Assembly: GCF_001553345.1 (NCBI RefSeq)
Contig: NZ_KQ960771.1
Span: 309,552-373,551 of the forward strand
Origin: Veillonella sp. DNF00869
GTDB taxonomy: Bacteria; Bacillota; Negativicutes; Veillonellales; Veillonellaceae
Direction of reading: 5' to 3'
Length of the DNA stretch: 64,000 nt
The number at the start of each line of letters is the position of its first letter. Position 1 is the stretch's first letter. This document shows positions 7,896-16,765 of this stretch, piece by piece. The position numbers and the translations under genes are program-made. Below the pieces are notes generated by a model, which was given only the letters and a program-made list of their open reading frames with translations, did not search any database and was not told the DNA's origin.

Positions 7896-10268
7896 TTACC
7901 AATCTAAAGCTTCTGTATTTTGACGACCTTTGCCTGTCAAAGCATCTAACATAATGCGTTGTTCTAATTGTGCCACCATTTTTTTCGTAGACACCACAGC
8001 ATCTGGATTTACAGAAATAGAATCAATACCATGTTTTACTAAGAACTCACAGAACTCTGGATACACACTTGGTGCTTGTCCACAGATGGATACTGTTTTG
8101 CCATCTTTGTGTGCTGTTTCAATTAAATGTTTAATAGCACGTTTTACAGCCAAGTTTCTTTCATCATAAATATGTTGTACAGTTTCATTATCACGATCAC
8201 AGCCTAATACAAGCATCGTTAAGTCATTGGAACCGATAGAGTAACCATCTACATATTGATTGAATTGATCCGCCAAGATAATGTTCGCAGGGATTTCAGC
8301 CATCAACCATACTTTGAAGTCTGCATTACGTTGTAAGCCGTGTTCTGCCATAATACGAGTTATTTCTGCTGCTTCTTTCACAGTACGACAGAATGGAATC
8401 ATGACTTGCAAATTTTTAAAACCGAATTCATTACGTACTTTTTTAATGGCTTCTAATTCTAATAAGAAAGCTGGTGCATAGCGTTCATCATAGTAGCGAG
8501 AAGCGCCACGGAATCCAAGTAACGCGCTAGATTCTTCTGGTTCGTATTTATCACCACCATTTAAATCACGGTATTCGCTAGATTTGAAGTCACTCAAACG
8601 CAATACAACTTGTCGAGGGGCTAAGGCTGCACATACTTTGCGCATACCTTCGGCTAAGGTGTCGATGGCAAAATCACGACGACCTGTTTCGATTAAATGC
8701 ATTGGGTGTTCATGAATAAATGTAGTCCAAATGAATTCCTCACGCATCAAACCAATACCATCACAAGGTAATACACCATATTTTTCAGCCAAGTCTGGAT
8801 CGCCTAAGTTCATGTAGATTTTAGTAGCTGTAATCGGTGTTGGCTCTACATAGCGAGCTTCTGCTGCCGGTTCTACTTTTTTGGTAGCCTCTTCTAAAAT
8901 TCCATCATAGACAATACCATTTGTAGCATCTACAGTAATCATTTGACCGTCAGAAATCGTTTTCGTCGCCTCTTCACTGCGAGATTTTGTACCTACAATA
9001 CAAGGAATCCCCAACTCACGACTTACAATAGACGCATGACAAGTCATACCACCTGCATCTGTGACAATAGCTTTAGCTTTTTTCATCGCCGGTACCCAGT
9101 CAGGAGCAGTCATAGTAGTAACAAGGATTTCTCCTTCTTTGAAATCATCGATATCTTCTGGATTTTCGATCACATGGGCACGACCTGCTGCTTTACCAGG
9201 GCTCGCAGGAAGACCTTTTACAACAATCTTACGTTCTGTTGTAGTCGCTTCCACTACAGTTTCTTCTTTTTCTTTCTTTTGAGAGAATACAGTTTCTGGA
9301 CGGGCCTGTAAAATCCATACTTTTCCATCGCGCTCATCGATGCCCCATTCCATATCCATATAGCAACCATAATGTTTTTCAATCGCTTTTGCGTAAGTTG
9401 CTAATTCGATAACTTGTTCGTCTGTGATAACTTGTTGACGAGCTTGGTCTTCAGGAATTTGAATTTCAACACAATCCCCTTCTGGTTTACGTACTAATGC
9501 AAGATTTTTATCGTTAATCATACGATCTGTAATTTGCATCGTCCCTTTATCTACAGTGAAATTATCTGGTGTCACTGTACCTTGTACTACATACTCACCA
9601 AGACCCCAAGATCCTTCGATAATAATGGATTTGTCATCACCATTCATAATATTCACAGAGAACATAACGCCTGCAGCTTTGGAGTATACCATCATTTGGA
9701 TGGCTGCAGACAAAGCTACTGTCATATGATCGAAACCTTGTTTTACACGATAGTAGGTAGCACGGTCAGTGAAAGTAGATGCATAGCATTCTTTAACTTT
9801 CGCAATGATCATATCTGCGCCACGAACATTTAAGTATGTATCTTGTTGACCTGCAAAACTAGCATCTGGCAAGTCTTCCGCAGTGGCACTAGATCTTACC
9901 GCTACAAATGGGTTCTCTTCCCCTACTTTACGTGCTAACTCTTCATAGCCTTCACGAATAGCCTCAGCTAATGGAGCTGGCATTTCCTCATCCATAATCA
10001 TTTGACGTACTTCTGCAGTCACCTTACGTAACAACGCAGAGTTTTCCACATCATGCAATTCTTCCAATTTAGCTTTAATTCGATCTACTAAACCAGTTTC
10101 TTCCATGAAATAACGATAGCCATGGGCTGTTGTAGCATATCCATAAGGAACAGGTACATTCGTAGAAGAAGTCATTTCTCCTAAAGAAGAAGACTTACCA
10201 CCAACAATATCCACATCCTCACGATGCAATTCATCAAACCAAAGAACATATGCAGTATCACGACTCAT
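7896..10268 (-). CDS. ppsA: Phosphoenolpyruvate synthase (pyruvate, water dikinase)
   Basis: The enzyme converts pyruvate, ATP and water to PEP, AMP and phosphate. The 790 residues show an ATP-grasp N-terminal domain (GGKSSSLGEM near 25; RSSATAEDLPDASFAGQQDTY), a swivelling phosphohistidine domain with GGMTCHASIVSRELGIPCIVG (near 420-440), where His accepts phosphate and the Thr two before is the known regulatory site, and a C-terminal TIM-barrel with the Cys-containing VSICGQAPS. I chose ATG 10268 behind GGAGGG; the longer reading from 10298 has no ribosome site. It fits growth on lactate or pyruvate, where PEP must be made for gluconeogenesis. Confidence 0.95.
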   Translation of the reverse strand: MSRDTAYVLWFDELHREDVDIVGGKSSSLGEMTSSTNVPVPYGYATTAHGYRYFMEETGLVDRIKAKLEELHDVENSALLRKVTAEVRQMIMDEEMPAPLAEAIREGYEELARKVGEENPFVAVRSSATAEDLPDASFAGQQDTYLNVRGADMIIAKVKECYASTFTDRATYYRVKQGFDHMTVALSAAIQMMVYSKAAGVMFSVNIMNGDDKSIIIEGSWGLGEYVVQGTVTPDNFTVDKGTMQITDRMINDKNLALVRKPEGDCVEIQIPEDQARQQVITDEQVIELATYAKAIEKHYGCYMDMEWGIDERDGKVWILQARPETVFSQKKEKEETVVEATTTERKIVVKGLPASPGKAAGRAHVIENPEDIDDFKEGEILVTTMTAPDWVPAMKKAKAIVTDAGGMTCHASIVSRELGIPCIVGTKSRSEEATKTISDGQMITVDATNGIVYDGILEEATKKVEPAAEARYVEPTPITATKIYMNLGDPDLAEKYGVLPCDGIGLMREEFIWTTFIHEHPMHLIETGRRDFAIDTLAEGMRKVCAALAPRQVVLRLSDFKSSEYRDLNGGDKYEPEESSALLGFRGASRYYDERYAPAFLLELEAIKKVRNEFGFKNLQVMIPFCRTVKEAAEITRIMAEHGLQRNADFKVWLMAEIPANIILADQFNQYVDGYSIGSNDLTMLVLGCDRDNETVQHIYDERNLAVKRAIKHLIETAHKDGKTVSICGQAPSVYPEFCEFLVKHGIDSISVNPDAVVSTKKMVAQLEQRIMLDALTGKGRQNTEALDW

Positions 10269-10309
10269 GATTATCCCTCCATCACAAATAGTATTCATAA
10301 TTTAAGTAT

Positions 10310-10338
10310 ATAGTACAACACATATAATAAATAGTCAA
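10310..10338 (-). promoter_or_regulatory. ppsA promoter candidate
   Basis: TTGACT (10338-10333), 17 bases, TACTAT (10315-10310) on the minus strand, about 42 bases before the ppsA start. A CcpN-type operator cannot be assigned by eye. Confidence 0.55.
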
Positions 10339-10429
10339 GCATTATTAGGATTAGAATCAAAAGTAAGTTGTAAATTAAGCCCCATTTTAATAAAAGATAC
10401 ATCATAATAATGTAATTTTAAATAAAAAA

Positions 10430-10500
10430 GCACCCTTATAGGATGCTCTTCCATTTGCCCTATTCAGTTACAAACACCACAGGCTACATAGGGAAACAAG
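10430..10500. repeat. Structured repeat element, partial copy C
   Basis: The right half of the copy A/B element is recognisable: CTTCC-TTT, ATTCAGTTACAAACACCACA, GGCTACATAG and ACAAG in the same order and spacing. The left arms are missing. A small hairpin AGCACCC/GGATGCT replaces the inner stem. Confidence 0.65.
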
Positions 10501-10506
10501 TGATAT

Positions 10507-10536
10507 TTGTAATACACCTACTAACTGTGCTATAAT
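10507..10536 (+). promoter_or_regulatory. Plus-strand promoter for candidate antisense RNA
   Basis: TTGTAA (10507-10512), 18 bases, TATAAT (10531-10536) with the extended motif TGC directly before it. No plus-strand gene follows; instead a run of hairpins starts about 12 bases later. Confidence 0.65.
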
Positions 10537-10542
10537 TAAGAT

Positions 10543-10588
10543 AACAAAAGAAGAGCCATCAACGTGTAGCTGGCGTTAGGCTCATCTT
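10543..10588 (-). terminator. Possible 3' end of the small peptide mRNA
   Basis: On the minus strand the stem AAGATGAGCCTAACG with its partner ending GGCTCTT is followed by CTTTTGTTAT, a moderate T-run. It would end minus-strand transcripts that have passed through the peptide gene. Confidence 0.4.
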
Positions 10589-10660
10589 AAAACTTTCAAA
10601 ATGGATAGCCTAACGTGTATAAGTATTAGCGGTACTTATCTTATACGTTAGGCTTTTCAT
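10543..10660 (+). ncRNA. Candidate antisense RNA (antitoxin of a type I pair)
   Basis: The start is estimated seven bases after the extended -10. Hairpin 1 pairs 10551-10564 with 10574-10588. Hairpin 2 pairs 10607-10625 with 10633-10654 and is followed by TTTTCATTAATT, a terminator-like end. The motif CGTTAGGCT or its complement AGCCTAACG occurs three times, so the second arm of hairpin 1 could instead pair with the first arm of hairpin 2. The transcript would be complementary to the 3' untranslated region of the small peptide gene at 10741-10664. A 16-codon ORF at 10602 lacks a ribosome site. Existence of the RNA is inferred. Confidence 0.5.
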
Positions 10661-10663
10661 TAA

Positions 10664-10741
10664 TTATTTAAATAAATCAATGAGATGTACTATTAATTTT
10701 AAGATTAAAAATAATCTATACATATTTCTAAATTTTTTCAT
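10664..10741 (-). CDS. 25-residue cationic hydrophobic peptide, candidate type I toxin
   Basis: The peptide begins MKKFRNMYRL and ends LIDLFK. It has a basic N-terminus, an aliphatic core (LFLILKLIV) and basic residues along its length, as in membrane-acting type I toxins. A longer reading in the same frame exists, but the very strong GGGAGGAGGTGG lies seven bases before ATG 10741, which fixes this start. In the leader CATCTCTTCC (10773-10764) can pair over ten bases with GGAGGAGGTG (10756-10747), masking the ribosome site. A convergent plus-strand unit lies opposite its 3' region. No family was recognised; the toxin role is inferred from architecture. Confidence 0.55.
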   Translation of the reverse strand: MKKFRNMYRLFLILKLIVHLIDLFK

Positions 10742-10746
10742 AGTAC

Positions 10747-10773
10747 CACCTCCTCCCATAATAGGAAGAGATG
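10747..10773 (-). promoter_or_regulatory. Leader hairpin masking the ribosome site of the small peptide gene
   Basis: CATCTCTTCC, a seven-base loop, GGAGGAGGTG: ten pairs including two G-U in minus-strand RNA, covering the whole Shine-Dalgarno. A weak promoter (TAACTG, 17 bases, TATTGT at 10794-10789) lies upstream, its -35 inside repeat copy B. Confidence 0.6.
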
Positions 10774-10809
10774 ATTCACACCCAAAATACAATAAGAACA
10801 CCAGAGGAA

Positions 10810-10986
10810 CGCAGTTAGACGTAGTAGCCTTGTGGCGTCTCTTACTACCTAAATCACTCAAACACAAGAAGACCGTAACATACCCCTGAACAAACATAAC
10901 CACTGTATAGTTTGAGAAGGGGTGTGTTACGGTCTTCCCTTTATCTTATTTAGTTAAAAACGCCACAGCCTACATAGACTAACAAG
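10810..10986. repeat. Structured inverted-repeat element, copy B
   Basis: It has the same plan as copy A: CGCAGTTAG at the left end, outer arms near 10821-10839 and 10958-10976, inner arms 10868-10886 and 10919-10937, the loop GAACAAACAT ... GTTTG, and CATAG-ACAAG at the right end. The inner arm sequence is quite different from copy A, yet the two arms still pair over 19 bases with one G-U. Its right end overlaps the tyrS stop codon at 10981-10979. Confidence 0.85.
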
Positions 10987-12187
10987 AGACGATTTTAATG
11001 AATTTCCGTTTTCCAACTTGCAATACCATACCGTCTTTCAATAGAATATGTTCTTCATTACACTTTTCACCATCAATTTTAAAGGCTCCAGCTTTAATAG
11101 ATCGTCTTGCTTCTCCATTACTTGCTGTTAAGCCTGCATCAGATAATAACTGTGGTACAAACACAGGTTCTTCTGTGATTGCCACTTTATATTCTGGAAT
11201 ATCTGTTGGCATCGCATGTTTTTGGAACACACGCACAAACTCATCTTGTCCAAAATTAGCAGCTTCTTCTCCATGATATAGACGAACGATAGTATGAGCC
11301 AATTTCATTTTTACATCTCTAGGATGGGCTGCACCAGACTCTAAATCCTTACTAAGTTGTTCTTGTTCTTCAATACTCATGTCTGTTACCAACATAAAGT
11401 AACGCATCATCAATTCATCTGGAATAGACATCGCTTTACCATACATTTCAGATGGAGCTTCACTAATACCAATGTAGTTGCCAAGAGACTTACTCATTTT
11501 TTGAACCCCATCAAGGCCTTCTAAAATTGGCATTGTAATAATGGTTTGCTCGGGCATCCCCTCTTCACCTTGTAAATGGCGTCCCATTAACAGGTTAAAT
11601 GTTTGGTCAGTACCACCAAATTCCACATCAGCTTTCAAAGCGATAGAATCGTAACCTTGCATCAATGGATACATGAACTCATGAATACTAATAGGACGAC
11701 CTTCTGTATATCGTTTGTGGAAATCATCTCGCTCCAACATACGAGCTACTGTATATTTGGAGGCTAACTTCAATACATCCGCAAAATCCAATTTGCTTAA
11801 CCATTCACTATTGAAACGAACTTCTGTTTTTTCAGGGTCTAAGACTTTAAAAATTTGTTCCTGGTATGTTTTCGCATTAGTAATCACTTGTTCTTCTGTC
11901 AACGGTGGACGAGTTACGCTTTTGCCAGTTGGATCACCAATACGAGCTGTAAAGTCACCAATTAAAATGATAACTTTATGTCCAAAATCTTGGAATAATT
12001 TAAGCTTACGCAAAACAACAGTATGGCCCAAATGAATATCTGGAGCTGTTGGATCTAATCCTAATTTGACAATCAATGGCGTATTTGTTGCCACGGATTT
12101 TTCTAATTTCTTTTTAAATTCATCTTCTGGTAAAAGATCAGCTACCCCATGGGAAATGAGGCGAAACTGTTCTGCTGCACTAATCAT
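10979..12187 (-). CDS. tyrS: Tyrosyl-tRNA synthetase
   Basis: This 402-residue class I synthetase charges tRNA-Tyr. It has the HIGH-type motif [10 protein letters not shown] (near residue 50), KMSKSLGN (near 230) and a C-terminal S4 RNA-binding domain ending in [11 protein letters not shown]. The N-terminus with [15 protein letters not shown] marks the longer TyrRS subtype rather than the Bacillus TyrS form. The start ATG 12187 has AGGAG upstream. It lies 14 bases after pbp1A and probably shares its transcript; no T-box leader fits in that gap. The last bases overlap repeat copy B. Confidence 0.95.
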   Translation of the reverse strand: MISAAEQFRLISHGVADLLPEDEFKKKLEKSVATNTPLIVKLGLDPTAPDIHLGHTVVLRKLKLFQDFGHKVIILIGDFTARIGDPTGKSVTRPPLTEEQVITNAKTYQEQIFKVLDPEKTEVRFNSEWLSKLDFADVLKLASKYTVARMLERDDFHKRYTEGRPISIHEFMYPLMQGYDSIALKADVEFGGTDQTFNLLMGRHLQGEEGMPEQTIITMPILEGLDGVQKMSKSLGNYIGISEAPSEMYGKAMSIPDELMMRYFMLVTDMSIEEQEQLSKDLESGAAHPRDVKMKLAHTIVRLYHGEEAANFGQDEFVRVFQKHAMPTDIPEYKVAITEEPVFVPQLLSDAGLTASNGEARRSIKAGAFKIDGEKCNEEHILLKDGMVLQVGKRKFIKIVSC

Positions 12188-12201
12188 GATTATCTCCTAT
12201 G

Positions 12202-14292
12202 TTACTGTGAATTTTTAGATGATCTAGGAGCAACAACTGGCTCCTTCCCTTTATTACCTTTAGATTTAGATGGACTTTCATCATTGGATGTTGTACTAGT
12301 ATCATCCTCTACATCTCCATCTTTTTTATCTTTTTTGTCTTTCTCATCTTTTTTCTTGTCTGTAGCTGGGTTTGTATTGCCTGCATAAGCCTCAGGACCT
12401 ACCCCCTCTGGCACTGTAAAGTTAGATGCTGGAGTATCTGCTAAAGCTGCTTGCATGTATTGTCTCCAGATGATAGCTGGTGTTTGACCACCTGTGGTAC
12501 CATGTAAAGTTTCAGATCCACTATCATCACCCATCCAAACCACTGTCACTAAATCAGGCGTATAACCTGCAAACCAAGCATCTTTTTCTTCATCGGTAGT
12601 ACCAGTTTTACCTGCTACTGGACGACCAAAATAAGCATTACCACCTGTACCAAATTTAATTACAGATTCAAGCATATTTGTCATCATATATGCATATTTT
12701 GGCTCTACAACACGAGTTTCCTCAACAGAACCTTCCTCTACAATATTACCATTACGATCTATAATTTTCGTAATAGCTACAGGCTTAACTTTCACACCGT
12801 TATTGGCAAGCACCCCGTAGGCTACCGCCATATCCATAGGTGTCACACCTTTTGTCAAACCACCTAATGCAACAGCTAAGTTATCATCACCATGTTTATC
12901 TAATGTAGAAATCCCCATTTTCTCAGCTAGGTCCAACACATTTGACATACCCACCTTATCTGCTGCTAATACAGCTACTACGTTATTAGAGTGAGCTACT
13001 GCATTACGCATTGTCATAGCGCCTGAATGTCTACGAGAATAGTTTTGAGGCTTCCAGCCATTAAATTCAGATGGTTTATCTACATATACTGTACCTGGAG
13101 TATCTCCATTTTTCAAAGCTGCCAAATATACAAATGGCTTAAAGGCTGAGCCAGGTTGACGTACCGCCATAGTTGTACGATTAAAGGAATCTGTACCACG
13201 TCCACCCACCATAGCTACGATATGACCATTATGAGGATTAATAGAAATCAATGCCCCTTGTGGCTGCTGTAAGCCATTTTCATCCGTATAATAATTTGGT
13301 AAGTTTTCCATAGCCTGTTCAGCAGCCCTTTGTGCCTTCATATCAATGGTAGTATAAATTTTCATACCTTCTTTATAAATTGCATTATCACCATATCGTT
13401 CCGATACTTCATTAATAACATAATCTACAAAGTAACTCATTCTGCCATATCCATTGGAAGATTTTGGTTTATCTAGCAAGTGTAAGTCCGCATTTTTGGC
13501 TTCTTCTGCTTGATCAGCTGATAGATAATCATATTTCACCATCTGTCCCAATACAACAGCCTGACGCGCTTTAGCTGCTTTTAGATTATTAAATGGAGAA
13601 TAATAATTTGGACTTTGCGGTAAGCCCGCTAAAATTGCCATCTGCGCTAATGACAGGTCCTGCACATCTTTATCAAAGTATACATGAGACGCTGTTTGTA
13701 CGCCATATGCACCTTGACCAAAATAAATTTGGTTCATGTACATTTCTAAAATTTCTTGTTTTGTATAGTGTTGTTCAATACGCAATGCCAATAAAGCTTC
13801 CATAATCTTACGTTTAAAGGTACGATCCTGTGTTAAGAAAGCATTTCGTGCTAACTGTTGTGTAATCGTAGATCCACCTTCTGCAACACCGTCATGAATA
13901 ATATTTACCCATACAGCGCGTAAGATACCAATAGGATCGATACCATGATGGCTATAGAAACGATTATCTTCTGTAGCAATAAAAGCATTCTGAAGGTTTT
14001 TTGGAATTTCTGACAACTTCACAGGTAATCGATTTTCTTCTGAATGGACAGTAGTAATTAAATCACCATTCGCATCATATATTTGTGAAGATGCTGCTGG
14101 TTTTACATTAGCCACGTCCGGTAAAGAAGACATAGTGGCACCTAAAAATCCACAACCTGCACCTGCTACAATCAATATAAATAAGATAAAGAAAATCCAA
14201 AAAGAACGTTTCCAAGATGATTTTTTCTTTATCAGTTTCTTTTGCACTACCCGTCTCCTAGGAGGAATGGGTCTTGATGAACTAGGATTCAT
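12202..14292 (-). CDS. Class A penicillin-binding protein (PBP1A type)
   Basis: This 696-residue bifunctional glycosyltransferase/transpeptidase polymerises and crosslinks peptidoglycan outside the inner membrane. A basic cytoplasmic tail and one transmembrane segment (about 28-52) precede the GT51 domain with EDNRFYSHHGID near 107. The transpeptidase domain shows SAFK near 381, SNN in VAHSNNVVAV, and KTGT near 561. The C-terminal 55 residues are low-complexity (Lys/Asp/Ser). It has its own promoter, so it is uncoupled from mutS2 upstream, and it leads into tyrS. Confidence 0.94.
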   Translation of the reverse strand: MNPSSSRPIPPRRRVVQKKLIKKKSSWKRSFWIFFILFILIVAGAGCGFLGATMSSLPDVANVKPAASSQIYDANGDLITTVHSEENRLPVKLSEIPKNLQNAFIATEDNRFYSHHGIDPIGILRAVWVNIIHDGVAEGGSTITQQLARNAFLTQDRTFKRKIMEALLALRIEQHYTKQEILEMYMNQIYFGQGAYGVQTASHVYFDKDVQDLSLAQMAILAGLPQSPNYYSPFNNLKAAKARQAVVLGQMVKYDYLSADQAEEAKNADLHLLDKPKSSNGYGRMSYFVDYVINEVSERYGDNAIYKEGMKIYTTIDMKAQRAAEQAMENLPNYYTDENGLQQPQGALISINPHNGHIVAMVGGRGTDSFNRTTMAVRQPGSAFKPFVYLAALKNGDTPGTVYVDKPSEFNGWKPQNYSRRHSGAMTMRNAVAHSNNVVAVLAADKVGMSNVLDLAEKMGISTLDKHGDDNLAVALGGLTKGVTPMDMAVAYGVLANNGVKVKPVAITKIIDRNGNIVEEGSVEETRVVEPKYAYMMTNMLESVIKFGTGGNAYFGRPVAGKTGTTDEEKDAWFAGYTPDLVTVVWMGDDSGSETLHGTTGGQTPAIIWRQYMQAALADTPASNFTVPEGVGPEAYAGNTNPATDKKKDEKDKKDKKDGDVEDDTSTTSNDESPSKSKGNKGKEPVVAPRSSKNSQ

Positions 14293-14336
14293 ATGTCACC
14301 TCTCTAAAGCTCATTATTTCCTATAGAACTCCCTTA

Positions 14337-14365
14337 ATTATACTCTATTGCAGATTTTTGCACAA
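14337..14365 (-). promoter_or_regulatory. pbp1A-tyrS promoter
   Basis: TTGTGC (14365-14360), 17 bases, TATAAT (14342-14337), minus strand, about 45 bases before the pbp1A start. Confidence 0.65.
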
Positions 14366-14389
14366 ATTAGAATTCCATAAAGGATTCAT

Positions 14390-16765
14390 TTATAGGATTA
14401 CAGTCGTCGCTCCTGCACCACCTTCATCTAAACTAGCTAGGTCATAACTTTTAATACCTGGCAAGGTCCTTAAATAATCATGAACTCCAGACCGTAAAGC
14501 TCCCGTTCCTTTACCATGAACAATACGCACCGAATTTAATCCAGCTAGTATAGCTTGGTCAATGAATCTTCCTACTTCTACAATAGCTTCATCCACAGTT
14601 CTACCAATAATATTTAACTCAGTAGAGGCTTGTTGTTGACGAATGACCGCCATACCAGATCGTTTCCGCTGACGATTGGACATAGGTACAGGATTTTCTT
14701 TACGTAATAAGGCACTGGCTTCCTCACGAGTGGCTGCTAATAAATCCTTTTCTTTCACAGTCACTGTCAGTCCATTCATGTCAACTTGAATCCGTTTTCC
14801 TTGAATAGCCAATATAGTGCCTAAGGATTGTAAGTTATCTAGGAACACAACATCGCCCACTTTTACCTTAGTCACATCTAAAGGATCTCGTTTTTCAATA
14901 GTCCCTGTTGGAACAGCTACATTGGATACGCCTTTTCTAGCTTTAGATATAGCATCCTGACGTTTTTGCTTGTCCGTTTCATTAAAAGAACCTTTTAACT
15001 CTTTAATGATTTGTTCACTTTCAATACGAACAGATCGTTTCATATTTTGCGCTTCTTCTCGAGCTTTTTCTAAGATGACCTTTTTCTTATCTTGTAATGC
15101 TTTTTTATCACGCATCACTTGGGTACGCATACGGCGCACTTCTTCTTGTTCTTTTTTCAAAGCTCGTTCCCGTTCTTGCGTTTTTCTAAGCTCTTGATTT
15201 AAGTCACGAAGCATATCTTCCATAGCACTACGTCCATTCAGTTCCCATTGTTTGCGAGCTAAGTCCACCACATCTTGCGGTAATCCTAAGCGTGCTGCAA
15301 TGCTAAGTGCATGTGAACTACCTGCTACACCAATATGTAAACGGTACGTTGGGCGTAAGGTTCTTTCATCAAACTCCACATGACCATTTTCGACACCTTC
15401 CGTTTGATACGCATAGGTTTTCAACTCATTATAATGCGTGCTCACCATCATGAGCGCTCCTTTTTTACGGAAGTATTCAATGATTGCAATTCCTAAAGCA
15501 CTTCCTTCTTCTGGATCCGTACCAGACCCCAATTCATCTAGTAATACTAAATCATTTGGTCCTACCTTTTTCAGTATCCGAATTACCTGCGACATATGGG
15601 CAGAGAATGTACTCAAACTGGCTTCAATGCTTTGTTCATCTCCAATATCTGCATAGATATGGTGAAAGATTGGTAAAGCAGATCCGCTGTCAGCTGGAAT
15701 ACATAAGCCACTTTGGTTCATTAACGCCAACAATCCCAATGTTTTTAGAGACACTGTTTTACCACCTGTATTGGAACCTGTAATTAACAAAATACGATAC
15801 TTCGTCCCTAAAGTGATGGTAGTAGGAACTACCACATTCGGAGCTAGCATAGGATGACGCGCTTGTAGTAAATTCACTTCTCGACCTTGACTGATGATGG
15901 CACGGACGGCTTTCATCCGTATGGCTAATTCTGCTTTTCCATAGACAAATTCTACATGAGATACACGTTTACATGCATCTAATAATGTGTCTGCATGAGC
16001 TCGTACCAACTCTGTTAATTCTTTGTAAATACGAAGTACTTCTTGTTCTTCTGCCAAGGTAGCTTCTTGTAATTCATTATTTAAGTCTACCAATCGCATA
16101 GGCTCAATATATAAAGTGGCACCTGTAGCAGATCTATCATGGATAAGACCAGGAAATGCTCCTCGATATTCTTGTTTTACAGGAATCACGTAACGATTAT
16201 TACGCATAGTAACGATAGCTTCCTGAAAGTATTTTTGATTATCCTTATCCTGTAATATTCGCTGTAGATCATTTTTAATAGCATTCTTTGTGCGACTCAT
16301 GGTCATTCGCAACTGTTGTAGTTTAGGTGTAGCGCCATCCAGTAATACACCATAGGCATCAAAAGTTCGTTCAAAGCGCTTGGTCAGCTTATCATGACTT
16401 GGCAAATCCTGTACCCACAAAGATAATAATGGGTAGAGCAAATACTTTTCTTTAAAAAAACGATGCATCCGATTATATGCCAAGATAGTGGTATGCAAGT
16501 CCCAAAGCTCTTCACGAGTCAAAATAATTTCTTTACGACTTTTCGTACAAGTTGTACGAATATCTTTCGTACCACTGATGGGTTGCTCCACTTCTTGCTC
16601 TAAGGAGCGCATAGCTTCCACGGTTTCATCTAGGGCATCTTCAATTTTTTGACGGTTGTGCATAGGTTGCAAATTCAGTGCATATTCTTTAGCTATGGCA
16701 GAGGAACACACATCTGCCAGCTTTTGCCGTATATGTTGAAAGTCTAAGACTTGTTCACTATTCAT
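14390..16765 (-). CDS. mutS2: MutS2 family ATPase/endonuclease with Smr domain
   Basis: The 791 residues have the MutS2 layout: helical lever and clamp, an ABC-type ATPase with Walker A GSNTGGKTVSLKT near 330 and Walker B LVLLDELGSGTDPEEGSALG, a long charged coiled coil (about 520-620), and a C-terminal Smr domain with VRIVHGKGTGALRSGVHDYL. It lacks the N-terminal mismatch-recognition domain of MutS. The family acts on branched DNA or on collided ribosomes, and which applies here is not readable. Its ATG overlaps the stop of the U32 gene by one base (TAATG), so translation is coupled. Confidence 0.95.
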   Translation of the reverse strand: MNSEQVLDFQHIRQKLADVCSSAIAKEYALNLQPMHNRQKIEDALDETVEAMRSLEQEVEQPISGTKDIRTTCTKSRKEIILTREELWDLHTTILAYNRMHRFFKEKYLLYPLLSLWVQDLPSHDKLTKRFERTFDAYGVLLDGATPKLQQLRMTMSRTKNAIKNDLQRILQDKDNQKYFQEAIVTMRNNRYVIPVKQEYRGAFPGLIHDRSATGATLYIEPMRLVDLNNELQEATLAEEQEVLRIYKELTELVRAHADTLLDACKRVSHVEFVYGKAELAIRMKAVRAIISQGREVNLLQARHPMLAPNVVVPTTITLGTKYRILLITGSNTGGKTVSLKTLGLLALMNQSGLCIPADSGSALPIFHHIYADIGDEQSIEASLSTFSAHMSQVIRILKKVGPNDLVLLDELGSGTDPEEGSALGIAIIEYFRKKGALMMVSTHYNELKTYAYQTEGVENGHVEFDERTLRPTYRLHIGVAGSSHALSIAARLGLPQDVVDLARKQWELNGRSAMEDMLRDLNQELRKTQERERALKKEQEEVRRMRTQVMRDKKALQDKKKVILEKAREEAQNMKRSVRIESEQIIKELKGSFNETDKQKRQDAISKARKGVSNVAVPTGTIEKRDPLDVTKVKVGDVVFLDNLQSLGTILAIQGKRIQVDMNGLTVTVKEKDLLAATREEASALLRKENPVPMSNRQRKRSGMAVIRQQQASTELNIIGRTVDEAIVEVGRFIDQAILAGLNSVRIVHGKGTGALRSGVHDYLRTLPGIKSYDLASLDEGGAGATTVIL

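Larger units (their letters stand above)
10269..10978. other. Gene-poor stretch between tyrS and ppsA
   Basis: This 710-base stretch holds, from left to right, the ppsA promoter, repeat copy C, a plus-strand promoter with two hairpins (candidate antisense RNA), a 25-codon minus-strand gene with a structured leader, and repeat copy B, which runs into the tyrS stop codon. Nothing recognisable was seen at 10345-10425. Confidence 0.7.

Noticed and set aside
10602..10649. 16-codon ORF inside the candidate antisense RNA
   Set aside because: No Shine-Dalgarno and it lies within the terminator-like hairpin.
10664..10903. 79-codon minus-strand ORF containing the small peptide
   Set aside because: The upstream part has no ribosome site, crosses repeat copy B and lacks protein-like composition; the strong site selects the internal ATG 10741.
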